A stretch of 64,000 nt of DNA, taken from assembly GCA_964036295.1 (NCBI GenBank), contig OZ038465.1:633615-697614 (forward strand), read 5' to 3'. The notes beneath the pieces are model-generated. The model made no database searches and was not told where the DNA came from. It saw only the letters and a list, made by a program, of their open reading frames with translations. This document shows, piece after piece, positions 12,101 to 23,250 of the stretch (its first letter is position 1; every line of letters starts with the position of its first letter). Source of the DNA: Plumapathes pennacea. Lineage: Eukaryota; Cnidaria; Anthozoa; Antipatharia; Myriopathidae. Made by a program: the position numbers and the translations under genes.

Positions 12101-13163
12101 TGATTTGCTAACCACAATTTAGAAATACATAATGAACTGAGGTTATGAAAATTGGCACAGCTGATCTATTTTTGGTCAACGTCGCTTTATGATTGGCTAA
12201 CACAGGCATTACGCACATCGGTTCCACCCTTCATTGTTCAGCTCACGTAATTGTTTTGGGGCGGCACATACCTATATGGCTCATATATAGGAGTACCCCT
12301 TCCCCCCTCCCCCTCCCTCTCCCCCACCCCCGGGAACGCGCATCAGGCTCCACTCCGCTGTTGGGTTTAGTCGCCAATATTTTAAGTTTTTGGTGAATTT
12401 AGGGAGAATGATGCAACTCTGACATTTTTCTTAGAAGTTTTGCCACACTTTGGCTCCCAAACTAAGATTAGTGAGGCAGACTCCAGCCGTAAAATCTTTC
12501 AGTGTAACAGGAATTTATAGAAATCTGTTGATTTTCCCTTCACGGGGTGTATGTGCAGCTGAAAGGCGTTGCACATGCAACAATATATTCCATATTCGGT
12601 ATTCCATTGACTACGGAGGAATCAATGGATGAGAGTTACCTTACCATATTTGGGTATGTCGGATACGCATTGGTCACTATTTTATCGAAATGTATTTCCG
12701 ATATGGATTTAACTAAAATTCACCAGGAGCGAATCGAGTATTTTTGAAACAATGAGTGTCACAATATAACCAAATATGGCAAGGAAATCGTCTGATTCGA
12801 TGTTTTCGACTGATACTCCAATAAGCTGAAGACCCACTTACTTCAACGGAAAAAGATCCGACTCTTGATTATCTTCAATGATATAGCTAGTCTACCGTTC
12901 TAGAGTACTCTACTTTCCGGGACAAAGAATTGCAGAATTTGAAATATTTCAGCTCTTTTCTATCCCGTTGGGGCCTTCGTCTCTTCGTTGGGTCAGTCCG
13001 CCATGGGAAAACGATGACGTAAGCTGAACAATGAAGGGTGGAACCCATGTGCGTAATACCTGTATTAGCCAATCATAAAGCGACATTGACAATAAAAATA
13101 GATCAGCTGTGAAATTTTCATAACCTCAATTCATTATTTCTAAATTGTGGTTGGTAAATCATT
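12099..13163. mobile_element. Non-autonomous DNA transposon with about 165-bp terminal inverted repeats
   Basis: The left end (12099-12268, starting ATGATTTGCTAACCACAATT) is repeated inverted at the right end (about 12998-13163, ending TTGTGGTTGGTAAATCAT). The arms share blocks such as GAACAATGAAGGGTGGAACC. About 730 bp lie between. A clear target-site duplication was not seen. No transposase was recognised in the centre, only short frames. It ends 14 bp before the likely homeobox start codon. Confidence 0.7.
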
Positions 13164-13176
13164 TTTCCTGGAAAAC

Positions 13177-14236
13177 ATGGAAAATAAGTCGAATATTTTA
13201 TGCGGGATTGATACCTTATGTCAGTATTACCGGCCGAACACATTTTGGTATCGAATCAATTCATCGATGTCAAACCATCACTCCACCCTCTACATTCTGG
13301 GAATGAAGGATGACAAGGATGAAACTATCAGGCAAAACGACCGGCAACTCGCACACAGCGGTGAGTGATGTTGTGTCTATAAATATCCTTTTCCAGGATA
13401 CATACTTCATAATCATTTTATGGAGTGCAAATATCCATATGATTGTACTTATTATAATTAAAATTTTCCCAGATTCGCCAAATGTAACCATGGATCCACC
13501 AGGAAGCATTTCGCGTACCAAACAATACGAGCCTCTACGACGTTTAGTCGACAAAGACGCGAAAAAGCCACGACAGCGAACGACCTTTTCGTCCAATCAG
13601 CTTCGCGAACTGGAAAAAGCGTTCACCGAGTCTGCGTACTTGAGTCGTGTTGACGAAAGCAAGCTGTCGCGTTGCCTGGGACTGACGCAAAAGAATGTCC
13701 GGGTATGTTCGACTGTGCTTACACTGTACTCACTACGATTTAGTACCTAAATTGCTATATTCCAAAATTTATGCTGCCGTCAATTAAATTCGCTATTGGC
13801 GCTTTCAACGTTTTAACAGGGCAATAAAAGGACCTCGACCTTACAACTAAACTATGCTTTATCTTCAGCTCAGTTGAAATTCGTTTGTGAATCGAGTTTT
13901 ATTCGATTGTTTGCGGCGCATTAACGAAAATAGTCCGGTAGTACTAATATAGCTTTGTTGTATTTTGCTGTTGCCAAATGCATTAATGAAAATACTGGCC
14001 TGGCAACCCGCTGCCTGCGTAACCTTCCCTCGCAGCTACTTTTAGAGGTTTATCAAACTTGTCTAAATTTCTCTTATTTACAGATCTGGTTCCAAAATCG
14101 GCGTGCAAAACAGAGAAAGCAGAATAAAGACGATCAAACAGTTAGACCGGTCAATTGGGTCCTGCAACCACACCATGCTGTAACCAACTGTTCCTGTTAT
14201 AACTTACCATGTGGCTGTTCGTGCCGATTTCTGTAG
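13177..14236 (+). CDS. PRD-like homeodomain transcription factor, three exons
   Basis: Exons 13177-13360, 13473-13702 and 14084-14236 total 567 nt (188 aa). The homeodomain starts KKPRQRTTFSSNQLRELEKAF and continues through YLSRVDESKLSRCLGLTQKNVR, then exon 3 supplies IWFQNRRAKQRKQ. Helix 3 carries Gln at position 50 and Asn at 51. The intron falls between homeodomain residues 46 and 47, a typical PRD-class position. Exon 1 contains HSTLYILG, which resembles the octapeptide/eh1-type repressor motif (H-S-x-x-x-I-L-G). The tail is short and Cys-rich. It should bind TAAT-type sites in the nucleus; the exact family is not recognisable by eye. ATG 13177 is preferred over one at 13147, which lies inside a transposon end. 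Confidence 0.85.
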
Positions 14237-14517
14237 CTCTCCTAATGTCGCAAACTATCAAAACGGATTACAGTATTTGTAGTAGCATTTGTACAAGTAT
14301 CACGTGCAAGAAATGAGTCGTGTGTTCGCCATTTGTTGGCCATGCCTCCGCCGGTTCTTTTGTTACCGGAGCGACGAAGAACTTGGTGTTCCCCTTGGGT
14401 CTCACGAAAAAGAACATCCGAGACACTTGCCCATGTTTCGGAACAAAACAACATGGCTATCTGTTCCTCGAAGCTCACAGTTGCCCGAGAGCGAACTTAA
14501 CCCTCAGCCCTCGCGAA

Positions 14518-17393
14518 TCAAAGGACTTCCCATTTCTTAGTCTGTCCATTCAGGAATTCTCCCGAGCCAGGAACTACCTGAGGGGCTTTATACTCCAGCA
14601 AGGCACTCAAACTGAGGGGCTCCCAAAGCCGACCCTGGCTCTTCATCATGTCCCTGGCCCCTCTGCTGCTGGGAGGAGCTGAAACAGTGCCACGGATATG
14701 GTCCCTTTTCTGTGAGTGGGTTCTGTCGGTAGAAGCTCCTGGAGCATTGTGTCTCTTGCTGAATTCCCCTTCGCACGAGGCCATCTTTTCAGTAAGAAAC
14801 TTGATTTTTTGTTCCCCAACTGTGGCATATGGAGTTTTGTGCAGGTCATCTTTTACACAAGTGTCTTCTTGAGGAATTGAGGTTGGATAATTGCACGTCA
14901 GAGCAGGAAGAGGCTTGGCCTACAGTACAACAGAACAGGAGTGTTTTATAAAATGTACAAATGTAAAGCAAATCTCATCCCATTGTAATTTCAACACCTT
15001 GGCCACGGATTCATGTAACTTTTGAAATCTCTCTTTAACCTGTTTATTCCCAAACCTGACTGAATGCATGTTTCACTTTTTGATTTATAAGCAGCTGTTG
15101 TTGGTTTTCACCATGCACTGCTTTGTTTCGTCCCATTTCAAGCTGCGTGAATAACATGGAGAAGTCCCTCAAAACGACGAGCCTAAAATGTATTGTAGGC
15201 TGTCTTTTAAACAGATGCGTTTCAGTTCGACTTTAATGCGTTTTCACCTCCTGTCTACAAGAAACGATCAAATTCGTTGGGGTGGGGAAAAACCACATTG
15301 ATACAAAAACAATAGAAATGGATCGTTTTCGGTTCGATTTCAATGCGTTTTCACCTCCTGTCTACACGAAACGACCGAACTCGTTAAAAATAAAACACCT
15401 TGACACAAAAACAATAAAAATGGGTCGATTCCAAAACGCTCCGGTTTCTGTTTGCATGTTGTTCGAAAAACGCATCGTATTGAACGCATCTCTCTAGAGG
15501 CAGCCATAGATTGGGGCACGCATTTCACACCAACAGAAAATTCCTCAGACCATGCAGGCACTAACTGACTATAGCTGAATTCCTGGACTTGAAGAGTCTA
15601 GCAGACATCCTCTTACTAAGAATTACTCACTTTTCTCTTGACTATCTGGTTGGGGTTGTACTGTTGTGGCCTGACCGTGCCCTCTGCTGCGTCAGATGGT
15701 TCCACGTTCCTGAACAACAGACGTGTTTTGTCTCTGTTGATGCGCGCTACACGGAACATGAGATCGAGTCTGTGCCTTGCATAGTAGATGTCCTGTATAA
15801 GGTGGCTCTCGCTCCCTGGGTCCTCTTCCAGACCCTGCATGAGTTAGTGAGGGGTTTATAGTGTTTTAGCTAAATACTTAAGAAAACTAAAGCTTCAGCC
15901 TGGATACATTGTATTTATTACAAGTAATCAGTATACTCACATTCTGCTCTCCTGTGCAAAAACTCCTGTGGACCGGGGGGATGTTGTTTTGGATACACTG
16001 TCTGAGGAAAGCTCTGTACGCACTCTGCATAAATTGAAAACACAAGTCAAGAAAGAGTTCAAATTCATAAATTATGCAGCTACAGTATCATCAGTGGTTA
16101 CTAGAAGATCAACTTAATAAAATGATTGCAGTTTACAGGTTTTGGACAATATGTCACTGTAAGCTTCAAGCTTTCAATCTCTTGTGTCAATCTAAGGGTA
16201 CGTTTCCACTATACCGGATAGCTTTCCGTAGCATCGCAAAAGCGTACCGGATAGGCCTTCCGTTTACATTGGATACGCATTTTTCGGAGCGATTTTTGAA
16301 ACGGAGCGCTGTTGCTCCGCTTCGCTTCTGAAAGTGGTACGGACCCGTATCGGATAGCAAAACGCTCCGATTTGCATTGATTGATTGTAACAAAGCTGTT
16401 CCGAACTGGCCTTGTGTTTACACTGTACCGGATAGGTTTTTCGGGCCATGTCGCTCTGGACCGATTATTTCGTGTTTACACTTACCGAATAGGTTTTCGC
16501 AACGGCTCAAAATCCTATCCGGTATAGTGTAAACGTAGCCTTATACTTATTAAACTGATGTTACCTTAAGCTCCAGTGGTATCAATGAATCTTCCTTCTC
16601 CAACTTGACCCTTGACTTTGATCTAAGATTTGTCCACAAATCATCTGCTCCAATACCATTCACTACAAACATGTTTAAAAAATTAATACATACTTCAGTG
16701 TTGATGCTGTCTCAAGCAAACTATCGTTACTCACATTTCTGTGCATTCAGTGGAATCATGGTCTTCTTGGCTCCTTCACGAAAAACTGGATTTAGAAAAG
16801 AGTCTGCATCTTCTCCTCCGAGAAGCTTCTGCAGCTGGACATCAAGTGGGTCATGCAGTAGCTCCCTAAAATTATCAGTGTGTAGCGTGCTGTCCATCTG
16901 TTCGGAGCTATGCCAACTGCTCTGTCCCCCTGAAGAATGCCTCCTGGACACTGCCTCAGATTTCCTGTGCACCTCTTCGTTATAGGACTGAATCCTGATT
17001 GGCTGGTGACTGCTGATGACGCGGGTCCGAGACAGTAGCTTAGAAGCCTCTCTCTTCTCTTTTGCTGCAGGAAAAAGAAAATCATTTTCAATAAAACCAA
17101 CTAGTTCTGTAATATGAAGAAAATGATCAAATATGTCTGATTTTCATCTGCAGTTTCAAAAAGTGGCTGAGTTGACAGGAATCTTTATGTAACATGTAGC
17201 TGAGTATGTAAAAAACTTTATTGGATAAATTTCAGTAGTCATGCAGTATTTGCATGCTTACAAATGACCTGAAAGACAGTTTTATATAGAGACAGTGCTG
17301 CAAATTATTGCATCATCTGTTCTGAAAGCCTTGCTACCCAGTCCTAATATACACATACATGCAATTTTTTTGTATCTTACCTGATATAACAGC

Positions 17394-17484
<91 letters not shown>

Positions 17485-18748
17485 TCTAAATTTGAAAGAG
17501 AAGCTGCAGTATAAAATACAGTAGATTGACAACTCACCTAAGGCATCTTTGACAAAGTTTGTATACTTTTTTTCTCGTGTGAGCCTTACCAACCGTTTAG
17601 TTTCCTTAACCTGTCGAGAGAGATACACTCTGTATGATTGTATACATGTAAGTATGGTTTCCAAGGTGATAGATCAGTTGCTGTGGAGTTCATTATTTTA
17701 ACATGCAAATCAAGTAAATGCGAGAGGTATTAATAATTAATTAAAAATAGGACACAGTGCATCAAGGAAAAAAAGAAAAAATGCAAAAAAATTAAAACTA
17801 ATTTTAATGCTGTAAATTTTGCAAGCATACTGCCATTATACTTGATGTATGCTGAATATATACTTGACTAATATTTTGACTAAAATTATATTAACTAATT
17901 AGTGAATCTATTTACTCAAGTAATATCACCTGCAACTCACATATTAATAAATAAACCAAAATTTATAATTAAAACAAAAGAAAGAATATACATGTACCTG
18001 CAATGTCTTAACTTCTCCACTGATTACTTTCAGGCCCAAAGCTTTTTAACACTCACGTGTCTCATGGTGTATATTTTGTTTTGAAGTTTCTAACTTTTTA
18101 ATTAATGGATATTACCTACAATTTTTTCCCAGTTTCTTTATTATTCAACTGACTTTGTTTGATATTTATCCTAACCAGCTGTACATGCAGTTATAAAATC
18201 TAAATACCTGTTGCCTCTTTTGTTCCAGTCGTTTTTGATTGAGTTTGAATAATTCATCTTGCCTTTTGATCAGTTCATGCTGCATGGACACTTTCTCTTG
18301 TAAGTGCTGCAACTGTTCGTCTTTCTCGCCTTGTTTCACTTGAGACCACAAGCTATACAACCGCAGATATCTCTGCAATATTGATAGTTCATCCAACACA
18401 TTAATGTACAGTGGCGCCTAAAAGTTTTAGGACATGTCTACACCGTGTAAAGTATGTGCACTACATGTACATGTGTATTAAACGCCAAAGCTCATTAACT
18501 CAAGTAGTGTGTATTACACTCACAATGTGTAATACATGTTACTGTATGTAGTTTACCTTTTGTTATGCGTATGATTGTTTTCTGAAGTTTTCTGTGTGTA
18601 GCCAACACAGTGCACTGAACTAAAAGATATTATGAACTTTCTGTACCTCTTCACTCTCCTTTGCTGCCTTTTCTTCTGCCTCTTTTTTTGCCTTTGCATC
18701 AGCTTTTACCTTGGACTTTTTCTTGGAACTTGTGGTACTCCCAGTATC
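14518..18748 (-). CDS. Unrecognised coiled-coil protein, eight exons seen, 5' end missing
   Basis: Exons 18748-18647, 18372-18208, 17610-17538, 17064-16735, 16662-16565, 16024-15941, 15834-15631 and 14919-14518 sum to 1458 nt in one open frame (485 aa to the TGA at 14518). The N-terminal exon is very Lys/Ala/Glu-rich. The second holds a heptad-like coiled coil (EQLQHLQEKVSMQHELIKRQ and after). A basic helix with KETKRLVRLTREKK follows, then a Ser-rich low-complexity middle, a conserved-looking DDLWTNLRSKSRVKLE block, and a LIQDIYYARHRLDLMFRVAR helix. I do not recognise the family; such coiled-coil proteins are often ciliary or centrosomal, but that is only a guess. A possible first exon (ATG near 19228, donor AATAA|GTGAGT) does not match in phase, so an unseen exon or another start is needed. 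Confidence 0.75.
15225..15440 (+). repeat. Tandem duplication of about 102 bp in an intron
   Basis: The stretch TTTCACCTCCTGTCTACA with its flanks (about 15231-15284) recurs at about 15333-15386 with a few substitutions, giving a period near 102 bp. ACAAAAACAATAGAAATGG and ACAAAAACAATAAAAATGG follow each copy. It lies in the last intron of the coiled-coil gene. Confidence 0.6.
16195..16544. mobile_element. MITE with TIRs CTATACCGGATAG / CTATCCGGTATAG
   Basis: The left end reads AAGGGTACGTTTCCACTATA and the right end is its near inverse, TATAGTGTAAACGTAGCCTT. The interior repeats CCGGATAGG and TTTCGGAGCG-like blocks. About 350 bp long, without coding content, in an intron of the coiled-coil gene. 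Confidence 0.7.
17395..17481. repeat. (TA)n microsatellite
   Basis: About 85 bp of perfect TA dinucleotide lie in an intron of the coiled-coil gene, 57 bp on the far side of the exon ending at 17538. Poly-Tyr/Ile frames here are artefacts of the repeat. Confidence 0.95.
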
Positions 18749-19228
18749 CTGTAACCTTATGTAAGATTTTAACAGCATTTTTTAGCAAGTCAGGATGGGG
18801 TTTACAAGTTGAGATGATTATTGGCTCAAGATCAGTTCCACCTTTGAATTTATACGATATTCCTTTGTTCAGTCAAATCGATGAAAGTAAAGAGTTTATC
18901 GATTTCTTCTGTAAACAGATTTGCGTGATTTTACATGTAAGATTACACTGCGTGTATGCTAAAAGTTTAGCTTGAAAAAAAAAAATGAAAGTATATAAAA
19001 CTGTATTATCGTCTAGTTTCGGAAGTCTTGACACCACTAGTTAAATATCGTATGCTACAGTATTTAAACTCCAGGGCTGGCTTATTAAACAAACAGCTTC
19101 GACCGCAACAATTACTTTCCACTTAAACTTCAGTTTAGACTCACTTATTTTCTCTTCCAGAGCCCTCGTTGCGCGAATACTGATTAGACAAAGGCGGGAG
19201 GGCCGAGGAGAGAGACATCTCCACTTGA

Positions 19229-19568
19229 TCTTCCCGAAACCAGACCTTGATTACATTTTAGAACAGCATTTTAACTCTTGGTGTTCTAAGCGTTCTAAAT
19301 GGCGGACCAAATGATTGCCATGGTAATGGCACAGAGACTGAGACTAATGGGGTAAACCGCTGGACCTGCGTGAAAACCGCTGTTTGCAAAATAGTTGGCT
19401 CGTATATCTCTCAGCCAATGAACGCTCGCCAAATACTCTACTGACATTGGCATTTCGTAACTCGCCGGTAAACTGAGAAATCGACACGAAGGGAAACTTG
19501 AAAAGCAGATATCAAAGGTTCCGTTAGAAGATATTTTTTACCAGTTTTTCCCACCTAAAAGAAGCAAC
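19229..19568. promoter_or_regulatory. Divergent promoter region between coiled-coil gene and MANF
   Basis: Two genes point away from each other across about 340 bp, counting the candidate coiled-coil first exon. The region holds an AAATGGCGGACC block (19297-19308, YY1-like) and CCAAT at 19415-19419, followed after exactly 9 bases by CCAAA. The latter resembles the ER stress element layout CCAAT-N9-CCACG, with a weak second half. No TATA box stands out. Confidence 0.5.
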
Positions 19569-22500
19569 ATGAGGCCCTCAGTCCTTATTTTATTACAAAT
19601 CACTGTGTGTGGGATTCTAGTGTCCGTAGAAGGCAAACTGAAGGAAGGCGACTGTGAAGGTACATTTCCTTTGGAGCTGTGGGGTTTTTTTGGCAGGTTT
19701 TTACAAGGAAGTCTTTTCTTCTCTCTCTTCAGTGAAGCTTACTGTACTGTGAAAAATGTGTTACGTTTGTCATATCTTGGGCCACATATACAATTAGTGC
19801 ATACTATTTCTATTATCTGGCTGCAACGTCACATGTAAATTACGGATCCTTATAAAGTCACCAATGATTGATTTTTTATATGGATCTTCATTCCGTGAAT
19901 GATTATTAATAGTCATTAGTCTGTGTATTTCCACAAGACTAGTAAGTTATCAAATTGTGTAGACTTTGTACATCCCAGAGCTGCTTATAATTATTATTTG
20001 CTTTTAATAGTAAGGTTGTACATCCATTACTTGATCATTTTACTCCTGGAGCTCACAGAACCAACATCCAAAAACAAAATATGAGATTTTATGTGTATAG
20101 TTGAATCAGCAAGATACTAATGACCAATTTCATGAGAAAATTAGTTGATAATTTATCACACCACTGCACAATAATATTGCTGACCTTGTTTTATATCCCA
20201 GTGTGTATAAAGTTTGTTACAAAGTTTGGAGACTCACTGACTGATGAGATCAAGTCCAATGAAGCAAAGATCATTGAGAAGTTACAGGAAGTTTGTGGAA
20301 AGGCCAAAGGCAAAGAGAACAGATTTGTGAGTATTAGATATCATTGTATTTTGAGCCATTGCTACCTTTAGTACATAATATTTGTGCACAAGTATCAGGG
20401 GAAATAGTTGATGTTTTGAGCTCAGGAGAGAAAGGTACTCCAACCTTTAACCATGTCACTGTTGACACATGCTTCAAATATTGTAATTTGGACAAGAGTA
20501 CATACACCCTACCTGGATCCTGACATTTCTTTAGGGAAGCAGAGACCCTTTTTCCCACACCCCTCTCCTTTACTACTGTATCATAATTGTTTTAATACTT
20601 TGATCAACATTGAATGGATCTGAAATTTGTTTCAGATCTTTGCAGTTTGGTACAGTAGGTTATGAGGTGAGGGGTTGAGAGGACACACAGAACTTCAAAG
20701 AGAGTTAGCATTCGGCTAATCCTCCGGGTGTAGCCTGCATTTGGACAGTTCAATAATATTGTAATCCCCGAGCGAAGCAAGGGTAATAATCACGACGCTA
20801 ATGCAGCAAAATTGCCTTACTTGAAAACTCCAAGCATGTCGCCATCTTGAAATTTAATGTTCGTCTGTCAGTCAGTCTGTCTGGCGTACAACATTTTAGG
20901 GCAGGTGCCTAAGGCAATGACCTAATAATTATCGACTAGCGTCTCTGCCAGTGTTTTTACTGACATTCGGAAGATAAAAAGATTTGAACGAAGCAACAAT
21001 TGTACGTAACTGTGTTCATGAAAATGAATTTAAAAACTGGAAAACTTGAAACAGAACGGTCTCACAAAGCTTGCCTTTGAAAGAGAAGGGAACAGGGCAC
21101 GGCAAGGCGAAATCATGAAACGATCGAACAGCACCAAATACGTCTAGAGAAAAGACGACATGCATGTTATAACAGACAGCATTATGAACAGAAGCGTGCT
21201 GAAGAAACGGCTCCGCAAAGGGAATGGCGCTTGAAAGCAAATTGGTGGCTTCCTTTCATGCCGTTTTGTGTTAAACTCAGATACTTATTCAGGAAGGACT
21301 GTAAGCAACAAAGGTCAGTCAGTGGAAATCGAACAACCACCATGACAAATATATTCTATCCCGTATCTTGTGTAACTTGATTACTTCAAGAAAGTATTAA
21401 AATCTGTATGCTGATCATTTTCCCTCGAAGTATTGTTTTAATATGCTTCTTTCGCCAGTTTTGGCTACCGTACTCGCTCAGAGCAATCGGAACTTGGAGT
21501 CTTGAATGATTTAGTCAAATGTCTTATTTTTTCTTTCAAGACTAACTGTAACAAATGCTGTAATCAGAGATGTGGTGATTGCAGCGCGAATTGTTCACAA
21601 CCCTTTGAAGTACTGTACTACAGTGGCTGACCAACTTCAAAAATGCTTGGCAGACTGTATGAATAAATTTGACGTGCCGACTGTGGGAAATATGTACGTC
21701 GTTACGCAATCAACTCTTTATTCAATGCAAAAGTACCGCAAAACACCATTCTTTTTGTCCTTCCTTTGTGTGTAGCACTTGACTTCAAAGGAAAGATTGA
21801 GTTAACGTTTCGGTAAAACAAAGGCTGCTCTTGTTGAGCAGTACCAAAGTAAAAGTCCAACCAATGGCAGAGCGGGGGGTATCTGCAATTATGGTATTTC
21901 TAGTATAATTATCTATAATGGTATATAAAGTGTTGGTAATAATCTGCAATTATGGTATTTCTAGTATAATTATCTATAATGGTATATAAAGTGTTGGTAA
22001 TAATCTGCAATTATGGTATTTCTAGTATAATTATCTATAATGGTATATAAAGTGTTGGTAATGCTATGTTCTTGTTGACAGTGCTACTACATTGGAGGTA
22101 CTGCAGATGCTGCTACTGGTATGTTGAAAGAAGTTGCTAAGCCTCTGAGTTATCACAAACCTCCAGAGAAAATCTGTGAAAGCCTCAAGAAGATGGATGG
22201 ACAGATTTGTGACTTGCAATATGGTAAGTCTGTTCATGCCTGTAAGTAGCATGTTGCTTGGCAACTAAGCCAACATATGACTTTCTACACTTCATTGAAG
22301 GATTTGTTTCAACAGCGACCAATAAAAACACAATTAGCATTTTCCATGATGTGGGAAGTTGCCTGTATTTGTTGCTTGAAGGTGTTTTATGTGTTTTAGT
22401 ATGGGATTTGTACATTGCTTCTTGCTTTGGCCTGCAGTGCTGTGATTTGAAGGAAATCATTTTGCTGGCTCTGTTTCTCCAACAAATACTTTTTGGTGGC

Positions 22501-22763
22501 TACACCATACATGCAGGAGATTGATTGTATCGTGATGTATTTGTTGATTGTAAAATATATTCAAATTTCTGATAAACATTCTTTTTTTCATTTTTTGTAC
22601 AGACAAGCAGATTGATCTGAAGAATACAAATCTGAAGAAATTGAGAGTAAAACAACTCAAGAAAATTCTGAATGACTTTGATGAAGAATGCTATGGTTGT
22701 GTGGAAAAGTCTGATTATGTCAAGAAAATTGAAAGTTTAATGAAGGAACACACTGAGTTATAA
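19569..22763 (+). CDS. MANF: Mesencephalic astrocyte-derived neurotrophic factor homolog, four exons
   Basis: Exons 19569-19659, 20202-20326, 22082-22223 and 22603-22763 give 172 aa. The protein has a signal peptide (about residues 1-23), then a saposin-like N-domain starting LKEGDCEVCIKFV with the family's spaced cysteines (CEVC, C in [32 protein letters not shown]). The C-terminal SAP-like domain has [20 protein letters not shown] and the CYGC (CxxC) motif. It ends HTEL, equivalent to the RTDL ER-retention tail of vertebrate MANF. MANF is an ER-lumen, stress-induced secreted factor. The starting ATG directly precedes the signal peptide. A polyadenylation hexamer AATAAA lies near 23039. Intron 2 carries mobile-element remnants and a 61-bp tandem repeat. 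Confidence 0.97.
21081..21380 (+). pseudogene. Transposon ORF fragment with Arg/Glu/Gln-rich helical repeats (Helitron-like?)
   Basis: A 99-codon open frame without an ATG start begins [20 protein letters not shown] and continues with [17 protein letters not shown]-type repeats. Such ETxEQRxxRLxxxR repeats are common at the start of cnidarian Helitron and related transposon proteins. Helicase or Rep motifs are not seen nearby. It lies in MANF intron 2 and is probably a remnant. Confidence 0.35.
21881..22063 (+). repeat. 61-bp tandem repeat, three copies
   Basis: Units start ATCTGCAATTATGGTATTTC at 21881, 21942 and 22003 and are nearly identical. The array ends 18 bp before the acceptor of MANF exon 3, so copy number could affect the branch-point region. 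Confidence 0.95.
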
Positions 22764-23250
22764 CTAGTATAGATAGCCGGAAGAATGTACATGACTTGGA
22801 TGGTACAAAAATGACCCAGTGAAGAGGGTTTACATTCAAAAATTGTCTGCATCTACCAGCTTGTTTCCTTCTAGAGCAAATTAAGGGTCTATATGGTTTA
22901 TACATAGTATAAATAATGTTTTTGAACCTGTACTACCTGGAGACCCACATTTCTAAATCAGTTTTGTGCTATTTCATAACCTGACTACCAGAATATTTAA
23001 GAACATATTACTTCTGCACGATGTGAAAGGTTTAAAGAAATAAAATTTGTTCTTCTATTTGTTTGTGGTTCTTACAAATTTTCCGTTTGCTGCTATAAGA
23101 TAAATAGTACACGCGATCTGATTGGTAAACGCTGCCGAATTGACTGGGCCCAGGTTCTCTCATCTTTCTTTGCACGTGGTGACTGGTTTCCAGCTCCGAC
23201 TTCAACATGGCGGCGTTCTATAGATGAATGGCCGATCGTGTATCGTTTGA

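Noticed and set aside
17334-17664. Poly-Tyr/Ile proteins on the minus strand
   Set aside because: Products of reading through the TA microsatellite; the real exon is 17538-17610.
19145-19228. Candidate first exon (MSLSSALPPLSN...) of the coiled-coil gene
   Set aside because: The donor leaves phase 2, and joining directly to the exon at 18748 creates a stop; kept only as a possibility.
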